This document shows, piece by piece, positions 7,899-15,829 of a stretch of DNA of 18,741 bases. A model generated the notes under the pieces. It saw nothing but the letters and a program-made list of their open reading frames with translations. It did not search any database and was not told the origin of the DNA. The stretch is taken from NCBI GenBank assembly GCA_937893205.1, contig CALBJU010000167.1, forward strand, positions 1 through 18,741. The letters run 5' to 3'. A program made the translations under genes and the position numbers. The stretch is from an uncultured Bacteroidota bacterium. Its GTDB lineage: Bacteria > Bacteroidota > Rhodothermia > Rhodothermales > UBA10348. The stretch's first letter is position 1; the number at the start of each line of letters is the position of its first letter.

Positions 7899-9731
7899 AT
7901 GTGCGGAATAGTTGGATACATCGGTGAACGACAGGCGTCAGACATTCTGATCAAAGGATTGTCTCGTCTTGAGTATCGCGGATACGACTCTGCAGGCATC
8001 GCGATTGCGAATGGCAAGCTCGAGGTTCGGAAGAAAAAGGGCAAAATTGTCCATCTCTCGAATGATCTTGAGCGCGCCGGCATTTCCGGAAAGATCGGTA
8101 TTGGGCATACCAGGTGGGCGACGCACGGCGCGCCCAATGATGTCAATGCCCATCCTCACGTCAGTTCCGACGGCACGTTTGCCCTGGTCCACAACGGTAT
8201 TATTGAAAATTACACCGCTCTGAGGGAAAGTCTTTCTTCTAGAGGGTACAATTTTACTTCTCAGACGGACACCGAGGTTCTTGTTCGTCTGATCGAGGAT
8301 GTCCAAAAAAACACCGGTCTCTCGCTTGGGAAAGCTGTTCGACAAGCACTCAGTCAGGTCGAAGGAGCCTATGGCATTGCTCTCGTTTCGGGTGAGGATT
8401 CTGACATGCTCATTGCAGCCAGGAAAGGATCCCCTCTGCTCCTGGGAATTGGCGAGGGCGAGTATTTTCTGGGCTCTGATGCAGCACCGATTATCGAGTA
8501 CACGAAGAAAGTTGTTTACCTGAACGATGGTGAATTGATCATCGTCAGGCGTAGTGGATTCAAGGTGTTTTCAGTGGAGGACGAGGCGCTAGACAAGACG
8601 GTCCACGAGCTGGAATGGGATCTCGAACAGATCGAAAAGGGCGGATACGAGCATTTCATGCTCAAGGAGATCATGGAGCAGCCTTCCGCGGTTGAAAATT
8701 CCATGCGGGGCCGAATGCTCGATCACGATCCATTTGTCCAGCTTGGTGGGATGATGGATTCGATCGAGGACCTAAAAAATGCGTCCCGAATTATTCTCTG
8801 CGCTTGTGGCACATCCTGGCATGCGGCCCTCGTTGGCGAGTATCTCATCGAGTCGCTTGCCCGAATTCCTGTCGAAGTGGAATACGCATCCGAATTTCGC
8901 TACCGCAATCCGATTCTGCGTGAAGGCGATGCGGTGATCGTGATTTCTCAGAGCGGCGAGACGGCCGATACACTTGCCGCGATGGAGGAGGCCCAAAAGA
9001 ATAATGTGCCCGTATACGGTATCTGCAATACCGTCGGGTCGACCATTGCCCGCGAGACCAAGGCAGGTGTCTATCTGCACGCTGGTCCGGAAATAGGTGT
9101 CGCTTCTACAAAAGCGTTCACGGCTCAAGTGAGCGTCCTGACCCAGTTGGCTCTGAAATTATCCCAGGGTAGAACCCTTGGTGATGATGAATTGAAAGAG
9201 TATGTCACTGAGATGAAGGCGATTCCGGCGAAGATCCAACAAGTGCTGGATTCAGCCGACTACGTGAAGGAGATTTCTCAGATCTACGGGCACGCATCCA
9301 ATTTTCTGTACCTGGGCCGGGGTCCGAACTTTCCGGTAGCACTCGAAGGTGCCCTCAAGCTGAAAGAGATATCCTATATCCATGCGGAAGGCTATCCGGC
9401 AGCCGAAATGAAGCACGGCCCCATTGCGCTGATCGACGAATCCATGCCGGTAGTATTTCTGGCGATGCAGGACAGTTCATATCAGAAGGTTCTCTCGAAC
9501 ATCGAAGAAGTGGCCGCGAGAGACGGAATTGTGATTGCCGTGACGGACGCTAACAATGGCGACCTCGACGCTCTTTGCGAACACGTGATTCGCATCCCCA
9601 AGACGATAGAGCTGCTTAGCCCACTTCTTTCAGTAGTTCCGCTCCAACTACTCTCCTACTACATCGCGGTAATGCGCGGTTGTGAAGTAGATCAGCCTCG
9701 AAATCTGGCCAAGAGTGTGACGGTCGAATAA
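7899..9731 (+). CDS. glmS: Glutamine-fructose-6-phosphate aminotransferase (isomerizing)
   Basis: GlmS makes glucosamine 6-phosphate from fructose 6-phosphate and glutamine. It is the entry to UDP-GlcNAc for peptidoglycan and the lipid A of lipopolysaccharide. The 610-residue length is normal. The protein begins MCGIVGYIG, so Cys2 becomes the N-terminal nucleophile of the glutaminase domain (about 1-220, with GHTRWATHG and HNGIIENY). Two SIS sugar-isomerase domains follow, with CGTSWHAALVG and ISQSGETADTL in the first and EGALKLKEISYIHAEG in the second. The C-terminus NLAKSVTVE is the classic GlmS end, with the isomerase lysine. The gap before it (227 bp) suggests its own promoter. A short GCCGA-AA-TCGGC repeat follows the stop but has no T-tract. 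Confidence 0.98.
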   Translation: MCGIVGYIGERQASDILIKGLSRLEYRGYDSAGIAIANGKLEVRKKKGKIVHLSNDLERAGISGKIGIGHTRWATHGAPNDVNAHPHVSSDGTFALVHNGIIENYTALRESLSSRGYNFTSQTDTEVLVRLIEDVQKNTGLSLGKAVRQALSQVEGAYGIALVSGEDSDMLIAARKGSPLLLGIGEGEYFLGSDAAPIIEYTKKVVYLNDGELIIVRRSGFKVFSVEDEALDKTVHELEWDLEQIEKGGYEHFMLKEIMEQPSAVENSMRGRMLDHDPFVQLGGMMDSIEDLKNASRIILCACGTSWHAALVGEYLIESLARIPVEVEYASEFRYRNPILREGDAVIVISQSGETADTLAAMEEAQKNNVPVYGICNTVGSTIARETKAGVYLHAGPEIGVASTKAFTAQVSVLTQLALKLSQGRTLGDDELKEYVTEMKAIPAKIQQVLDSADYVKEISQIYGHASNFLYLGRGPNFPVALEGALKLKEISYIHAEGYPAAEMKHGPIALIDESMPVVFLAMQDSSYQKVLSNIEEVAARDGIVIAVTDANNGDLDALCEHVIRIPKTIELLSPLLSVVPLQLLSYYIAVMRGCEVDQPRNLAKSVTVE

Positions 9732-9817
9732 GCCGAAATCGGCGCGACGTGCAGAGGAGTATATCCGGTCAATTCGTTTCCAGTCACCCGACGACTTGGC
9801 TTGCGTTATGCCGAGCG

Positions 9818-10198
9818 TTACGGGACCTGTATCCCGGCGACGTTCTGTCGGAAAACCCGGATCGGGGCTCCGGAAGCATCCTGCTCCGGTTTCAGATCGA
9901 AGGCTGTATAGGTGGCCTCGCTGATGAGGTAGTTGCGATCTTTGTCGAATACGAGATAGGCCTCTCGGTCATGGATCCACCACGAAACCGCGCGCGATTC
10001 ATTCGCCTTCTGGAGGGCCATCGAAAGAACCGCCTCATCGTTCATCCCGCTCTTTCTGAACGACTCGACTTCTACCGGTCTAGGACGTGTAGCCAGCCCG
10101 TCAATCACATAAAAAACGGTAAAGCAGGTTACAACCCACAGGATGACTCCGCGAACCGAGTTCGAATTCGTAATGCGGTGGTAGGGGGATGCTAGCAT
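9818..10198 (-). CDS. Small membrane-anchored protein of unknown function
   Basis: I do not recognise this 126-residue protein. It has one clear hydrophobic segment (residues 16-33, RGVILWVVTCFTVFYVID), then a soluble domain with SWWIHDREAYLVFDKDRNYL, which reads like real beta-structured protein. It is convergent with glmS. I chose the ATG at 10198; a TTG at 10258 would add 20 residues (MNYQIPP...) and is possible. The plus-strand frame over the same DNA (9749-10195) lacks any domain or hydrophobic pattern, so I take the minus strand as coding. The likely topology is a short cytoplasmic N-terminus with the C-terminal domain outside the membrane. Nothing in the neighbours gives a function. 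Confidence 0.6.
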   Translation of the reverse strand: MLASPYHRITNSNSVRGVILWVVTCFTVFYVIDGLATRPRPVEVESFRKSGMNDEAVLSMALQKANESRAVSWWIHDREAYLVFDKDRNYLISEATYTAFDLKPEQDASGAPIRVFRQNVAGIQVP

Positions 10199-10367
10199 AT
10201 TGAAAAAGAAGGCTGTAGAATAGTTCGGGCGAAATCTAGGCGGGATTTGATAATTCAATTACAGAAAGCGTGCCATGTTTGAACTTGGAAGGGTTCTCGT
10301 GAGGCTCGGGGTTAAATACGTCCGTATCTACCCGATTTGCGTTTTTTGGATGAAATAGATTCCAGCG

Positions 10368-10402
10368 GTGAGTCTCACTCTGCGAATACGAGTCTCACCC
10401 TG
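10368..10402. promoter_or_regulatory. Palindrome plus direct repeat upstream of prfA (candidate operator)
   Basis: GTGAG-T-CTCAC at 10368-10378 is a perfect 11-bp palindrome. Its right part recurs: GAGTCTCAC at 10370-10378 and again at 10390-10398, exactly 20 bp (two helical turns) apart; the match extends to 13 bases with one difference. The pair lies about 75-110 bp before prfA and could serve either prfA or the divergent small membrane protein gene. No promoter hexamers were identified, so the role is inferred from spacing alone. Confidence 0.35.
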
Positions 10403-10476
10403 ATCCTTGGCCTGGATTTCGAACCAATCAGAAGTCGCTGCGTAATTCGCCCCACTTTCTCCAATCTTAGCATCGC

Positions 10477-11553
10477 ATGATCAATTCAGAGGTCCTGGAC
10501 GGCATCAAAAATCGATTTTCCGACATCACCACCGAGATGTCTGACCCGTCGGTTGCAACCGATCCGCGGAAGATGGCCAAGCTCGGGAGAGAGCACACCT
10601 CCCTAAGAGAAATCGTTCGTCACATTGACGAGTATTTAAGCGTTGTGAAAGAGATTGCAGACTTGAAGGAGCTCATCACTCTCGAAGGCGAAGACGATCT
10701 GGTCGAGATGGCGAAGGATGAATTGGTGGATCTGGAATCCGATCTCCCGATCAAGGAAGACGACCTCCGGCTGATGCTGATTCCTAAGAATCCGGAGGAC
10801 ACCAAGGATGCCATTATCGAAATCCGAGCCGGAACGGGTGGAGATGAGGCGGCTCTCTTTGCAGGCGATTTGTTCAGGTTGTACGGTAAGGTGGCGGAAA
10901 GAAAAGGTTGGAAAATTGATCTGATGAACAGCTCGCATGGCACGAAAGGCGGCTTCAAGGAAATCATCTTCAGCATCAGTGGTGCGGATGCCTACGGGTC
11001 AATGAAGTATGAGAGTGGTGTGCATCGTGTGCAACGTGTACCAGCCACCGAATCGAGTGGCCGAATTCACACCTCAGCGGCTACTGTCGCAGTACTTCCG
11101 GAGGCCGAAGAAGTGGACGTCGACATCCAGGCGAACGACCTGAAAATAGATGTCTATCGCTCCAGTGGTCCCGGAGGGCAGAGCGTGAATACGACCGATT
11201 CAGCCGTGCGTATTACACACATTCCCACAGGCCTCGTGGTTACCTGTCAGGACGAAAAGAGCCAGCATAAAAACAAGGAAAAGGCGCTGAGAGTGCTTCG
11301 TTCCAGACTGTACGAAGTGAAACTCGCGGAAATTGAATCAGAACGGAGTGAAGCTCGGCGATCCCAGGTGTCCACAGGCGACAGGAGTGCGAAGATTCGA
11401 ACCTACAACTGGCCGCAGGGGCGCGTCACGGACCATCGATTGGAGGGTGACGACAAGAATCACGCGCTCGAGAAAGTCATGAACGGTGAACTTGAAGACA
11501 TTCTGCAGGCCCTGCGTACCGCTGAAAATGCAGATCGTCTGGCGAATCTGTAA
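10477..11553 (+). CDS. prfA: Peptide chain release factor 1
   Basis: RF1 reads UAA and UAG in the ribosomal A site and triggers peptide release. The protein is 358 residues, as usual. The peptidyl-transferase motif GGQ is at 233-235 in SSGPGGQSVNTTDSAVRITH. The stop-codon recognition tripeptide PAT (189-191) follows HRVQRV, which marks RF1 as against RF2 (SPF). The N-terminal coiled coil and GTGGDEAALFAGDLFRLY are typical. The glutamine of GGQ is normally methylated by PrmC; no prmC gene follows here, whereas the two are adjacent in many bacteria. The start is the ATG at 10477, without a visible Shine-Dalgarno sequence. Confidence 0.97.
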   Translation: MINSEVLDGIKNRFSDITTEMSDPSVATDPRKMAKLGREHTSLREIVRHIDEYLSVVKEIADLKELITLEGEDDLVEMAKDELVDLESDLPIKEDDLRLMLIPKNPEDTKDAIIEIRAGTGGDEAALFAGDLFRLYGKVAERKGWKIDLMNSSHGTKGGFKEIIFSISGADAYGSMKYESGVHRVQRVPATESSGRIHTSAATVAVLPEAEEVDVDIQANDLKIDVYRSSGPGGQSVNTTDSAVRITHIPTGLVVTCQDEKSQHKNKEKALRVLRSRLYEVKLAEIESERSEARRSQVSTGDRSAKIRTYNWPQGRVTDHRLEGDDKNHALEKVMNGELEDILQALRTAENADRLANL

Positions 11554-11707
11554 GGCATTCCGATTGTGCTGACGGCCCCTGCTCCATACTCGTGTGCAAA
11601 TTCGGCGAAAGTGTCCTCCGTGGGTGGCTTTAGGAATTCGAATCCTTATTTTGCGGTTCTGTACAATCCCTGCTCCGTGCGCGGCATCATATAGAAGTCG
11701 TTTTACG

Positions 11708-11735
11708 GGGCATAGCCCATCAACATTCCAAGGGG
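11708..11735 (+). promoter_or_regulatory. rpsF leader hairpin and ribosome-binding site
   Basis: GGGC-ATA-GCCC (11708-11718) forms a small stem just before rpsF. AAGGGG (11730-11735) is 4 nt from the ATG at 11740 and is one of the few clear Shine-Dalgarno-like sites in the window. Many bacteria have an S6:S18-binding leader at this place; the sequence here is too short for me to claim that motif. Confidence 0.4.
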
Positions 11736-11739
11736 ATCA

Positions 11740-12135
11740 ATGGCTACAAATGAAAACACGTACGAACTTTCGTACATCGTCAATTCGGTTATTTCCGATG
11801 AGCAGGTAAAAAACCTTGTTTCCAGGGTAACCACCTATGTCTCGGAAACTGGTGCGGAGATTCTCGAAGTGGATGAATGGGGCGCACGCCGTCTTTCTTA
11901 TCCCATCCAGAAAAAGCGTAACGGATATTACGTCAACATGTATTTCCGTTCTTCGGGCACGATAATCACCCGTCTCGAGCGCGCCCTGGAGATCAACGAC
12001 AACATCCTCCGTTATATGACGCTTCGAATGGATGCGAAAATGATTCGCCATTACGAGGAGTCTCGTGCCCGTCGGGTCGAAGAAGCCGCAGCTGCAGAAG
12101 CAGAGCCGGAACCCGCAACCGAAACCGACAAATAG
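11740..12135 (+). CDS. rpsF: 30S ribosomal protein S6
   Basis: S6 binds the central domain of 16S rRNA together with S18. The first 110 residues give the ferredoxin-like S6 fold: YELSYIVNSVISDEQV, the strand WGARRLSYPIQKKRNGYYV, and ILRYMTLRMD. The 131-residue length includes an Ala/Glu-rich tail (EEAAAAEAEPEPATETDK), a common and variable feature of S6. The start at 11740 has an AAGGGG ribosome-binding site 4 nt upstream. rpsR begins 4 nt after the stop. The usual ssb or priB gene between rpsF and rpsR is absent. Confidence 0.96.
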   Translation: MATNENTYELSYIVNSVISDEQVKNLVSRVTTYVSETGAEILEVDEWGARRLSYPIQKKRNGYYVNMYFRSSGTIITRLERALEINDNILRYMTLRMDAKMIRHYEESRARRVEEAAAAEAEPEPATETDK

Positions 12136-12139
12136 AATT

Positions 12140-12346
12140 ATGTCAATGAATTCACCTTTCAGAGAGCCGGAGTACGTCGACTACAAAGACACCGAGCTGC
12201 TTAAACGATATTTGAATGAGCAGGGTAAAATTCTTCCCCGTCGCATAACGAACGTATCTGCAAAGTTTCAGCGCCAGCTGACCCGTGCCGTCAAACGCGC
12301 ACGTCACATGGCCATGATTCCTTTCGTTGCGGACTCACTCAAGTAA
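12140..12346 (+). CDS. rpsR: 30S ribosomal protein S18
   Basis: This 68-residue protein has the S18 core: VDYKDTELLKRYLNEQGK, ILPRRITNVSAKFQRQLT and RAVKRARHMAMIPFV. S18 pairs with S6 on the 30S platform. The start is the ATG at 12140, 4 nt after rpsF; a second ATG two codons on (12146) is possible. An upstream GTG would only extend into rpsF and is not used. The N-terminal CxxC zinc-ribbon remnant seen in some S18 proteins is missing, and there is no cysteine at all, so this is a zinc-free form. Confidence 0.95.
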   Translation: MSMNSPFREPEYVDYKDTELLKRYLNEQGKILPRRITNVSAKFQRQLTRAVKRARHMAMIPFVADSLK

Positions 12347-12355
12347 TTAGAAACT

Positions 12356-12370
12356 GACGGGATCCCCGTC
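12356..12370 (+). other. Stem-loop between rpsR and rplI
   Basis: GACGGG-ATC-CCCGTC is a perfect 6-bp stem with a 3-nt loop in the 40-nt gap. No T-tract follows, so it is not an intrinsic terminator. It may tune processing or translation of rplI, whose ATG is 17 nt downstream. Confidence 0.35.
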
Positions 12371-12386
12371 ATAGAACGACACTATC

Positions 12387-12842
12387 ATGAAAGTCATTCT
12401 TCTTGAAGACGTCGAAAACTTGGGCGATGCGGGAAGCATCGTATCCGTCAAAGACGGTTACGGTCGAAATTTCCTCATTCCGAAGGGATCGGCGAGACTG
12501 GCGACCCGGGGCGTAGTTAAGGCCTGGGAAGAAGAGCGCCGTCAGGCCTCTCGCAAGATCGCGAAGAGAAAGGAAGATGCGGAAGCACTGGCGAAGGAAA
12601 TGGCCAGCGTGGAAGTAGTGATTCACGCCAAAGTTGGCGAGGAAAATCGCATTTTTGGTTCGGTCACACCTCAGCAGATTGCAGACGGCCTTGCATCGCA
12701 CGGTATCGCGGTCGATCGTCGCAAGATCGAAATCGAAGACGAGATCCGTCTTCTGGGCGTCTACACGGCATCGGTGAAAATTCATTCCGAAGTTGTGGCA
12801 GAAATCAAGGTTCGGGTCGAGCCCGAAGTCGCCGAGGGGTAG
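12387..12842 (+). CDS. rplI: 50S ribosomal protein L9
   Basis: L9 binds 23S rRNA near the L1 stalk and helps keep reading frame. The 151-residue protein has the N-terminal RNA-binding motif MKVILLEDVENLGDAGSIV with GYGRNFLIPKGSA, then a long connecting helix rich in Lys/Glu (about 45-75), then the C-terminal domain with IFGSVTPQQIADGL. These are the two-lobed L9 features in the right order and length. It is the last gene of the rpsF-rpsR-rplI operon; a strong terminator follows 37 nt after the stop. Confidence 0.97.
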   Translation: MKVILLEDVENLGDAGSIVSVKDGYGRNFLIPKGSARLATRGVVKAWEEERRQASRKIAKRKEDAEALAKEMASVEVVIHAKVGEENRIFGSVTPQQIADGLASHGIAVDRRKIEIEDEIRLLGVYTASVKIHSEVVAEIKVRVEPEVAEG

Positions 12843-12879
12843 ATCTCTCTGCACCGCTACCAGCGGGCAACCTTAGAAG

Positions 12880-12919
12880 AGGGTATTCGTTAGCGCACCG
12901 CTGATGAATACCCTTTTTT
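12880..12919 (+). terminator. Intrinsic terminator of the rpsF-rpsR-rplI operon
   Basis: AGGGTATTC (12880-12888) pairs perfectly with GAATACCCT (12906-12914), and T runs through 12919. The loop contains a further AGCG-CAC-CGCT stem, so the hairpin is long and stable. It ends only 10 nt before the dsbD start codon. Confidence 0.88.
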
Positions 12920-12929
12920 ATTTCCCTGT

Positions 12930-14954
12930 ATGACCTCCAGAACTTCTCTCTACATCTGGCTTCTTTTCCTGCTCATCTTGCCAGCGCAGGGCGTATCTGC
13001 TCAGTTTTCCATTGAGCCACAGGTCGTGCTTGGCCTTGACGAGATCAAGGGGCCCGAGGACGTTGTCTCTTGGACATCCCGAGCGGTGCCGTCCACGATT
13101 GGGCCGCGCGGCGTGAGTGTCATCAAATTGACGGCCCGGATGAACGGGGACTGGAAGATGTACGCGCTCGACTCGACGCTGCCTTCACGTGACGACGTCC
13201 TGAGCCGGCCGTACGGGGTTGTTGTGACACTGTCCAACGTGGACGATGCTCTGGAAGCTTTGGGTGATGTCGGGCAATCGCCGCCGGAAGTCGGATACGA
13301 TATCACGTTTGATATGGAATTGGGGTATTTCCATACACAGGCGACGTTTTATGCGGGTGTGCGCGCGGTTGATTCACTTGCCGCCACGCACGAATTTTTC
13401 GCTGACGTTCGGTATCAAGTATGTAGTGACGACTTCGGGATCTGTCTCCGCCCGGCGACCATAAGTCTCCCCGTCACGCTCTTTGTGGATCCAACCTGCA
13501 GCGGATGCAGTGCCACCGAAGCGGATATTTCGCACACACGTGAAACGAGTGCGGAAGGAGGAGCCATGATGGCCTCACTCACATCGGATCTCGAGTCCTA
13601 TCGGGAAGGAGGAATGTTGCCGTTTCTACTGCTCGCCATTGCGGCGGGATTGATTTCCTTGCTGACGCCGTGTGTGTTTCCGATGATACCGCTCACGATT
13701 TCCTACTTCACCAAGCAGGGGCACAGCCGATCCAAGGCTGTCCGGATGGCGTTGGTGTTTGGTGCGGCGATCGTCGTAACGTTCACCGGAATTGGGGTCG
13801 TAATGTCTGTGTTGGTTGGCGCGGCCGGTGCTCAGACCATCGCCTCCAATCCCTGGGTGAATCTTATGATCGCTGCCGTGTTAATCGGATTTGCGCTCTC
13901 CCTGCTGGGGCTCTACGAGCTTCGGTTGCCTTCTTCGTTCTTGACCAGGGTCGGAAAACGCGGCACTGAAGAGCGGGGATGGGCTGGAGTTCTGTTCATG
14001 GGTCTAACGCTGACCCTCGTGTCTTTCTCGTGCACGGCACCGTTTGTGGGAGGGCTCCTGGCGGCGGCCTCGGCTGGAACGTGGATCTATCCGCTGTTCG
14101 GGATGATCGTTTACAGCACTACGTTTGCGCTCCCCTTCGTTCTGCTTGCTCTTTTCCCTCGAGCCCTCGAATCGCTCCCCCGGTCGGGTGCCTGGATGAA
14201 CTCCTTGAAAGTTGTGCTGGGGTTCATTGAGCTCGCCGCGGCCGTCAAGTTTCTCTCAAACGCGGATCTGGTGTGGGGCTTCGGACTGCTGTCCAGAACG
14301 CTTGGAATCGCATTTGTCCTCGTCATATTTCTGATGACTGGACTCTACCTGTTGGGGAAACTCCGATTCCCCCACGAGCCAGTAGTCGAATCGATAGGTG
14401 TGGGAAGACTTCTGGCGGCCGGAGGCTTTTTCGTGTTTTCACTTTATCTGATTCCTGGTCTACTTGGAGCCCCCCTCAATGCGCTCGATGCCTACCTACC
14501 ACCTCGCCTCGGGACGGACGTGAGCATCTACTCTCTGATTGGCGCAGATTCAGGTCAGCTCGTCGATCCGGAGGAGGGTTGGTTTGTGGACGATATTGAT
14601 GGTGCCTTCGCCGAGGCCACCTCTCTCGAAAGGCCTGTGTTGGTGGATTTTTCTGGCTGGACCTGTACCAATTGTCGGGAGATGGAGGCAAATGTATTTC
14701 CGCTGCCCGAGGTAGCATCATTGTTCAGGGAAGAGTTTGTGGCGCTTCGTCTGTACACCGACGATCTGGAGATGGGTGACGAGTTTCATGAGTTTCAGAT
14801 GGGTCTTACCGGCACTCCCGCACTACCGACCTTTGCGATCGTGGCGCCCCAGGGAAGAGTTCTTCTCGCCCGCGAGAGTGCACTCATGGACAAGGATGAA
14901 TTCTTGGAATTTCTCAACGGTGGTCTGGAAGAATTCAGGAGCTCGCGAGATTAG
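12930..14954 (+). CDS. dsbD: Thiol:disulfide interchange protein DsbD-like (N-domain, 8-TM core, thioredoxin)
   Basis: DsbD moves electrons from cytoplasmic thioredoxin across the inner membrane to periplasmic proteins such as DsbC and the cytochrome c maturation chain. This 674-residue protein has a signal peptide (1-24, ending SAQ) and a beta-rich N-domain (about 30-190) with Cys165 and Cys172 as the likely exchange pair. The membrane core runs from about 230 to 515, with Cys248 in LLTPCVFPMIPLT and Cys368 in SFSCTAPFVGG. The C-terminal thioredoxin domain has CTNC at 579-582 in DFSGWTCTNCREME, and cis-proline Pro633. An extra CxxC (Cys190, Cys193) just after the N-domain is unusual. The start is 10 nt after the rplI terminator, so its promoter is unclear. 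Confidence 0.93.
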   Translation: MTSRTSLYIWLLFLLILPAQGVSAQFSIEPQVVLGLDEIKGPEDVVSWTSRAVPSTIGPRGVSVIKLTARMNGDWKMYALDSTLPSRDDVLSRPYGVVVTLSNVDDALEALGDVGQSPPEVGYDITFDMELGYFHTQATFYAGVRAVDSLAATHEFFADVRYQVCSDDFGICLRPATISLPVTLFVDPTCSGCSATEADISHTRETSAEGGAMMASLTSDLESYREGGMLPFLLLAIAAGLISLLTPCVFPMIPLTISYFTKQGHSRSKAVRMALVFGAAIVVTFTGIGVVMSVLVGAAGAQTIASNPWVNLMIAAVLIGFALSLLGLYELRLPSSFLTRVGKRGTEERGWAGVLFMGLTLTLVSFSCTAPFVGGLLAAASAGTWIYPLFGMIVYSTTFALPFVLLALFPRALESLPRSGAWMNSLKVVLGFIELAAAVKFLSNADLVWGFGLLSRTLGIAFVLVIFLMTGLYLLGKLRFPHEPVVESIGVGRLLAAGGFFVFSLYLIPGLLGAPLNALDAYLPPRLGTDVSIYSLIGADSGQLVDPEEGWFVDDIDGAFAEATSLERPVLVDFSGWTCTNCREMEANVFPLPEVASLFREEFVALRLYTDDLEMGDEFHEFQMGLTGTPALPTFAIVAPQGRVLLARESALMDKDEFLEFLNGGLEEFRSSRD

Positions 14955-14979
14955 AACGGTCGGATTTGCTTGTATCTGA

Positions 14980-15004
14980 TTGCCGCTCTGGCAACAATTT
15001 TAAA
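14980..15004 (+). terminator. Weak terminator-like hairpin after dsbD
   Basis: TTGCC-GCTCT-GGCAA (14980-14994) is a perfect 5-bp stem followed by CAATTTTA. The stem is short and the T-tract poor, so it is only a candidate end for the dsbD transcript. Confidence 0.3.
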
Positions 15005-15078
15005 AGGCATCAAGAGAATTCGACAGTGCAAGGTTACGGGCGGGGTGCGCAGGTGTCCAAAGTGAAAAGCACCGGACC

Positions 15079-15744
15079 ATGTTTCCCACAAGCAGCGCCC
15101 CCGATCGGTCGTCCCGATCCATTGACCCATCTCGGAACTCTGATCGTCTGCTCTACGCAGCTCAGGCTGGCGATCCCCGTGCTCGGGCACGTCTATTTCA
15201 CCTGGTGTACGCCCGGGGACAGAAGTATTTCGGCCTCAAAGTGGCTGTTGAACGCAATCTGGATGTAGACTGTGCCCATGACCTCGCGGGAGAGTCACTG
15301 GTGGAATTTCAAAAATCCTGGAAGCATGTTCGCTTTTTGGATCGGTACACCCGGCGAATGTTCAGAAATAATCTCGTGCGCCATCTGACGCGAAGCCGCA
15401 AACGCAAACTGCGAGAGCCCTTCCATGAGGATGTTGGCATTAGGGATCCCGACACATTGGCGTCGGATTCAAAAGAAGCCGTTGGCGGGAGCCAGGGCCA
15501 GATGAGTGATTACCAGTTGCGCCAGCTGCGGACGGCTACTCGCCGGTTGTGTGAATGCGACTCACTGACGCGGACCATTCTTTCATTTCGAGTTGCGGCC
15601 GAGCCCATGACCTACCGGGAAATAGAGCAATTGACCGGGATGAAAGAGGCGGCATTGAGAATGAGAATGGCTCGGTTCTGCAGATCGGTCAGGGTCGATT
15701 TCGAGTCTCGCGAAAGAGGTCAGGATTATGGCAGCCACAACTGA
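15079..15744 (+). CDS. ECF-like sigma-70 family protein
   Basis: This 221-residue protein has the two-domain layout of ECF sigma factors. Residues about 22-110 resemble region 2 (LLYAAQAGDPRARARLFHLV, then AHDLAGESLVEFQKSWKHVR and a basic RHLTRSRKRK stretch). A linker follows, and residues about 152-207 look like the region 4 helix-turn-helix (TRTILSFRVAAEPMTYREIEQLTGMKEAALRMRMARFCRSVR). Such proteins direct RNA polymerase to stress or surface-related promoters. No anti-sigma factor gene is adjacent, and none of the neighbours has a cytoplasmic anti-sigma pattern. Region 2 is divergent, so this could be a non-canonical member. I used the ATG at 15079; the first 20 residues are low-complexity Ser/Arg, so a later start is conceivable. 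Confidence 0.75.
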   Translation: MFPTSSAPDRSSRSIDPSRNSDRLLYAAQAGDPRARARLFHLVYARGQKYFGLKVAVERNLDVDCAHDLAGESLVEFQKSWKHVRFLDRYTRRMFRNNLVRHLTRSRKRKLREPFHEDVGIRDPDTLASDSKEAVGGSQGQMSDYQLRQLRTATRRLCECDSLTRTILSFRVAAEPMTYREIEQLTGMKEAALRMRMARFCRSVRVDFESRERGQDYGSHN

Positions 15745-15829
15745 AAAATTGGATCACTGAAGCGAATCCGCAGATCAGCCAGCACGTACACCACGCACTC
15801 AATATGATCTCAACTTCTCGCGTGGCACT

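Noticed and set aside
9732..9743. GCCGA-AA-TCGGC after the glmS stop as a terminator
   Set aside because: The stem is short and no T-tract follows.
9749..10195. 148-codon plus-strand frame after glmS
   Set aside because: It is antisense to the minus-strand protein with a clear transmembrane segment and has no recognisable features of its own.
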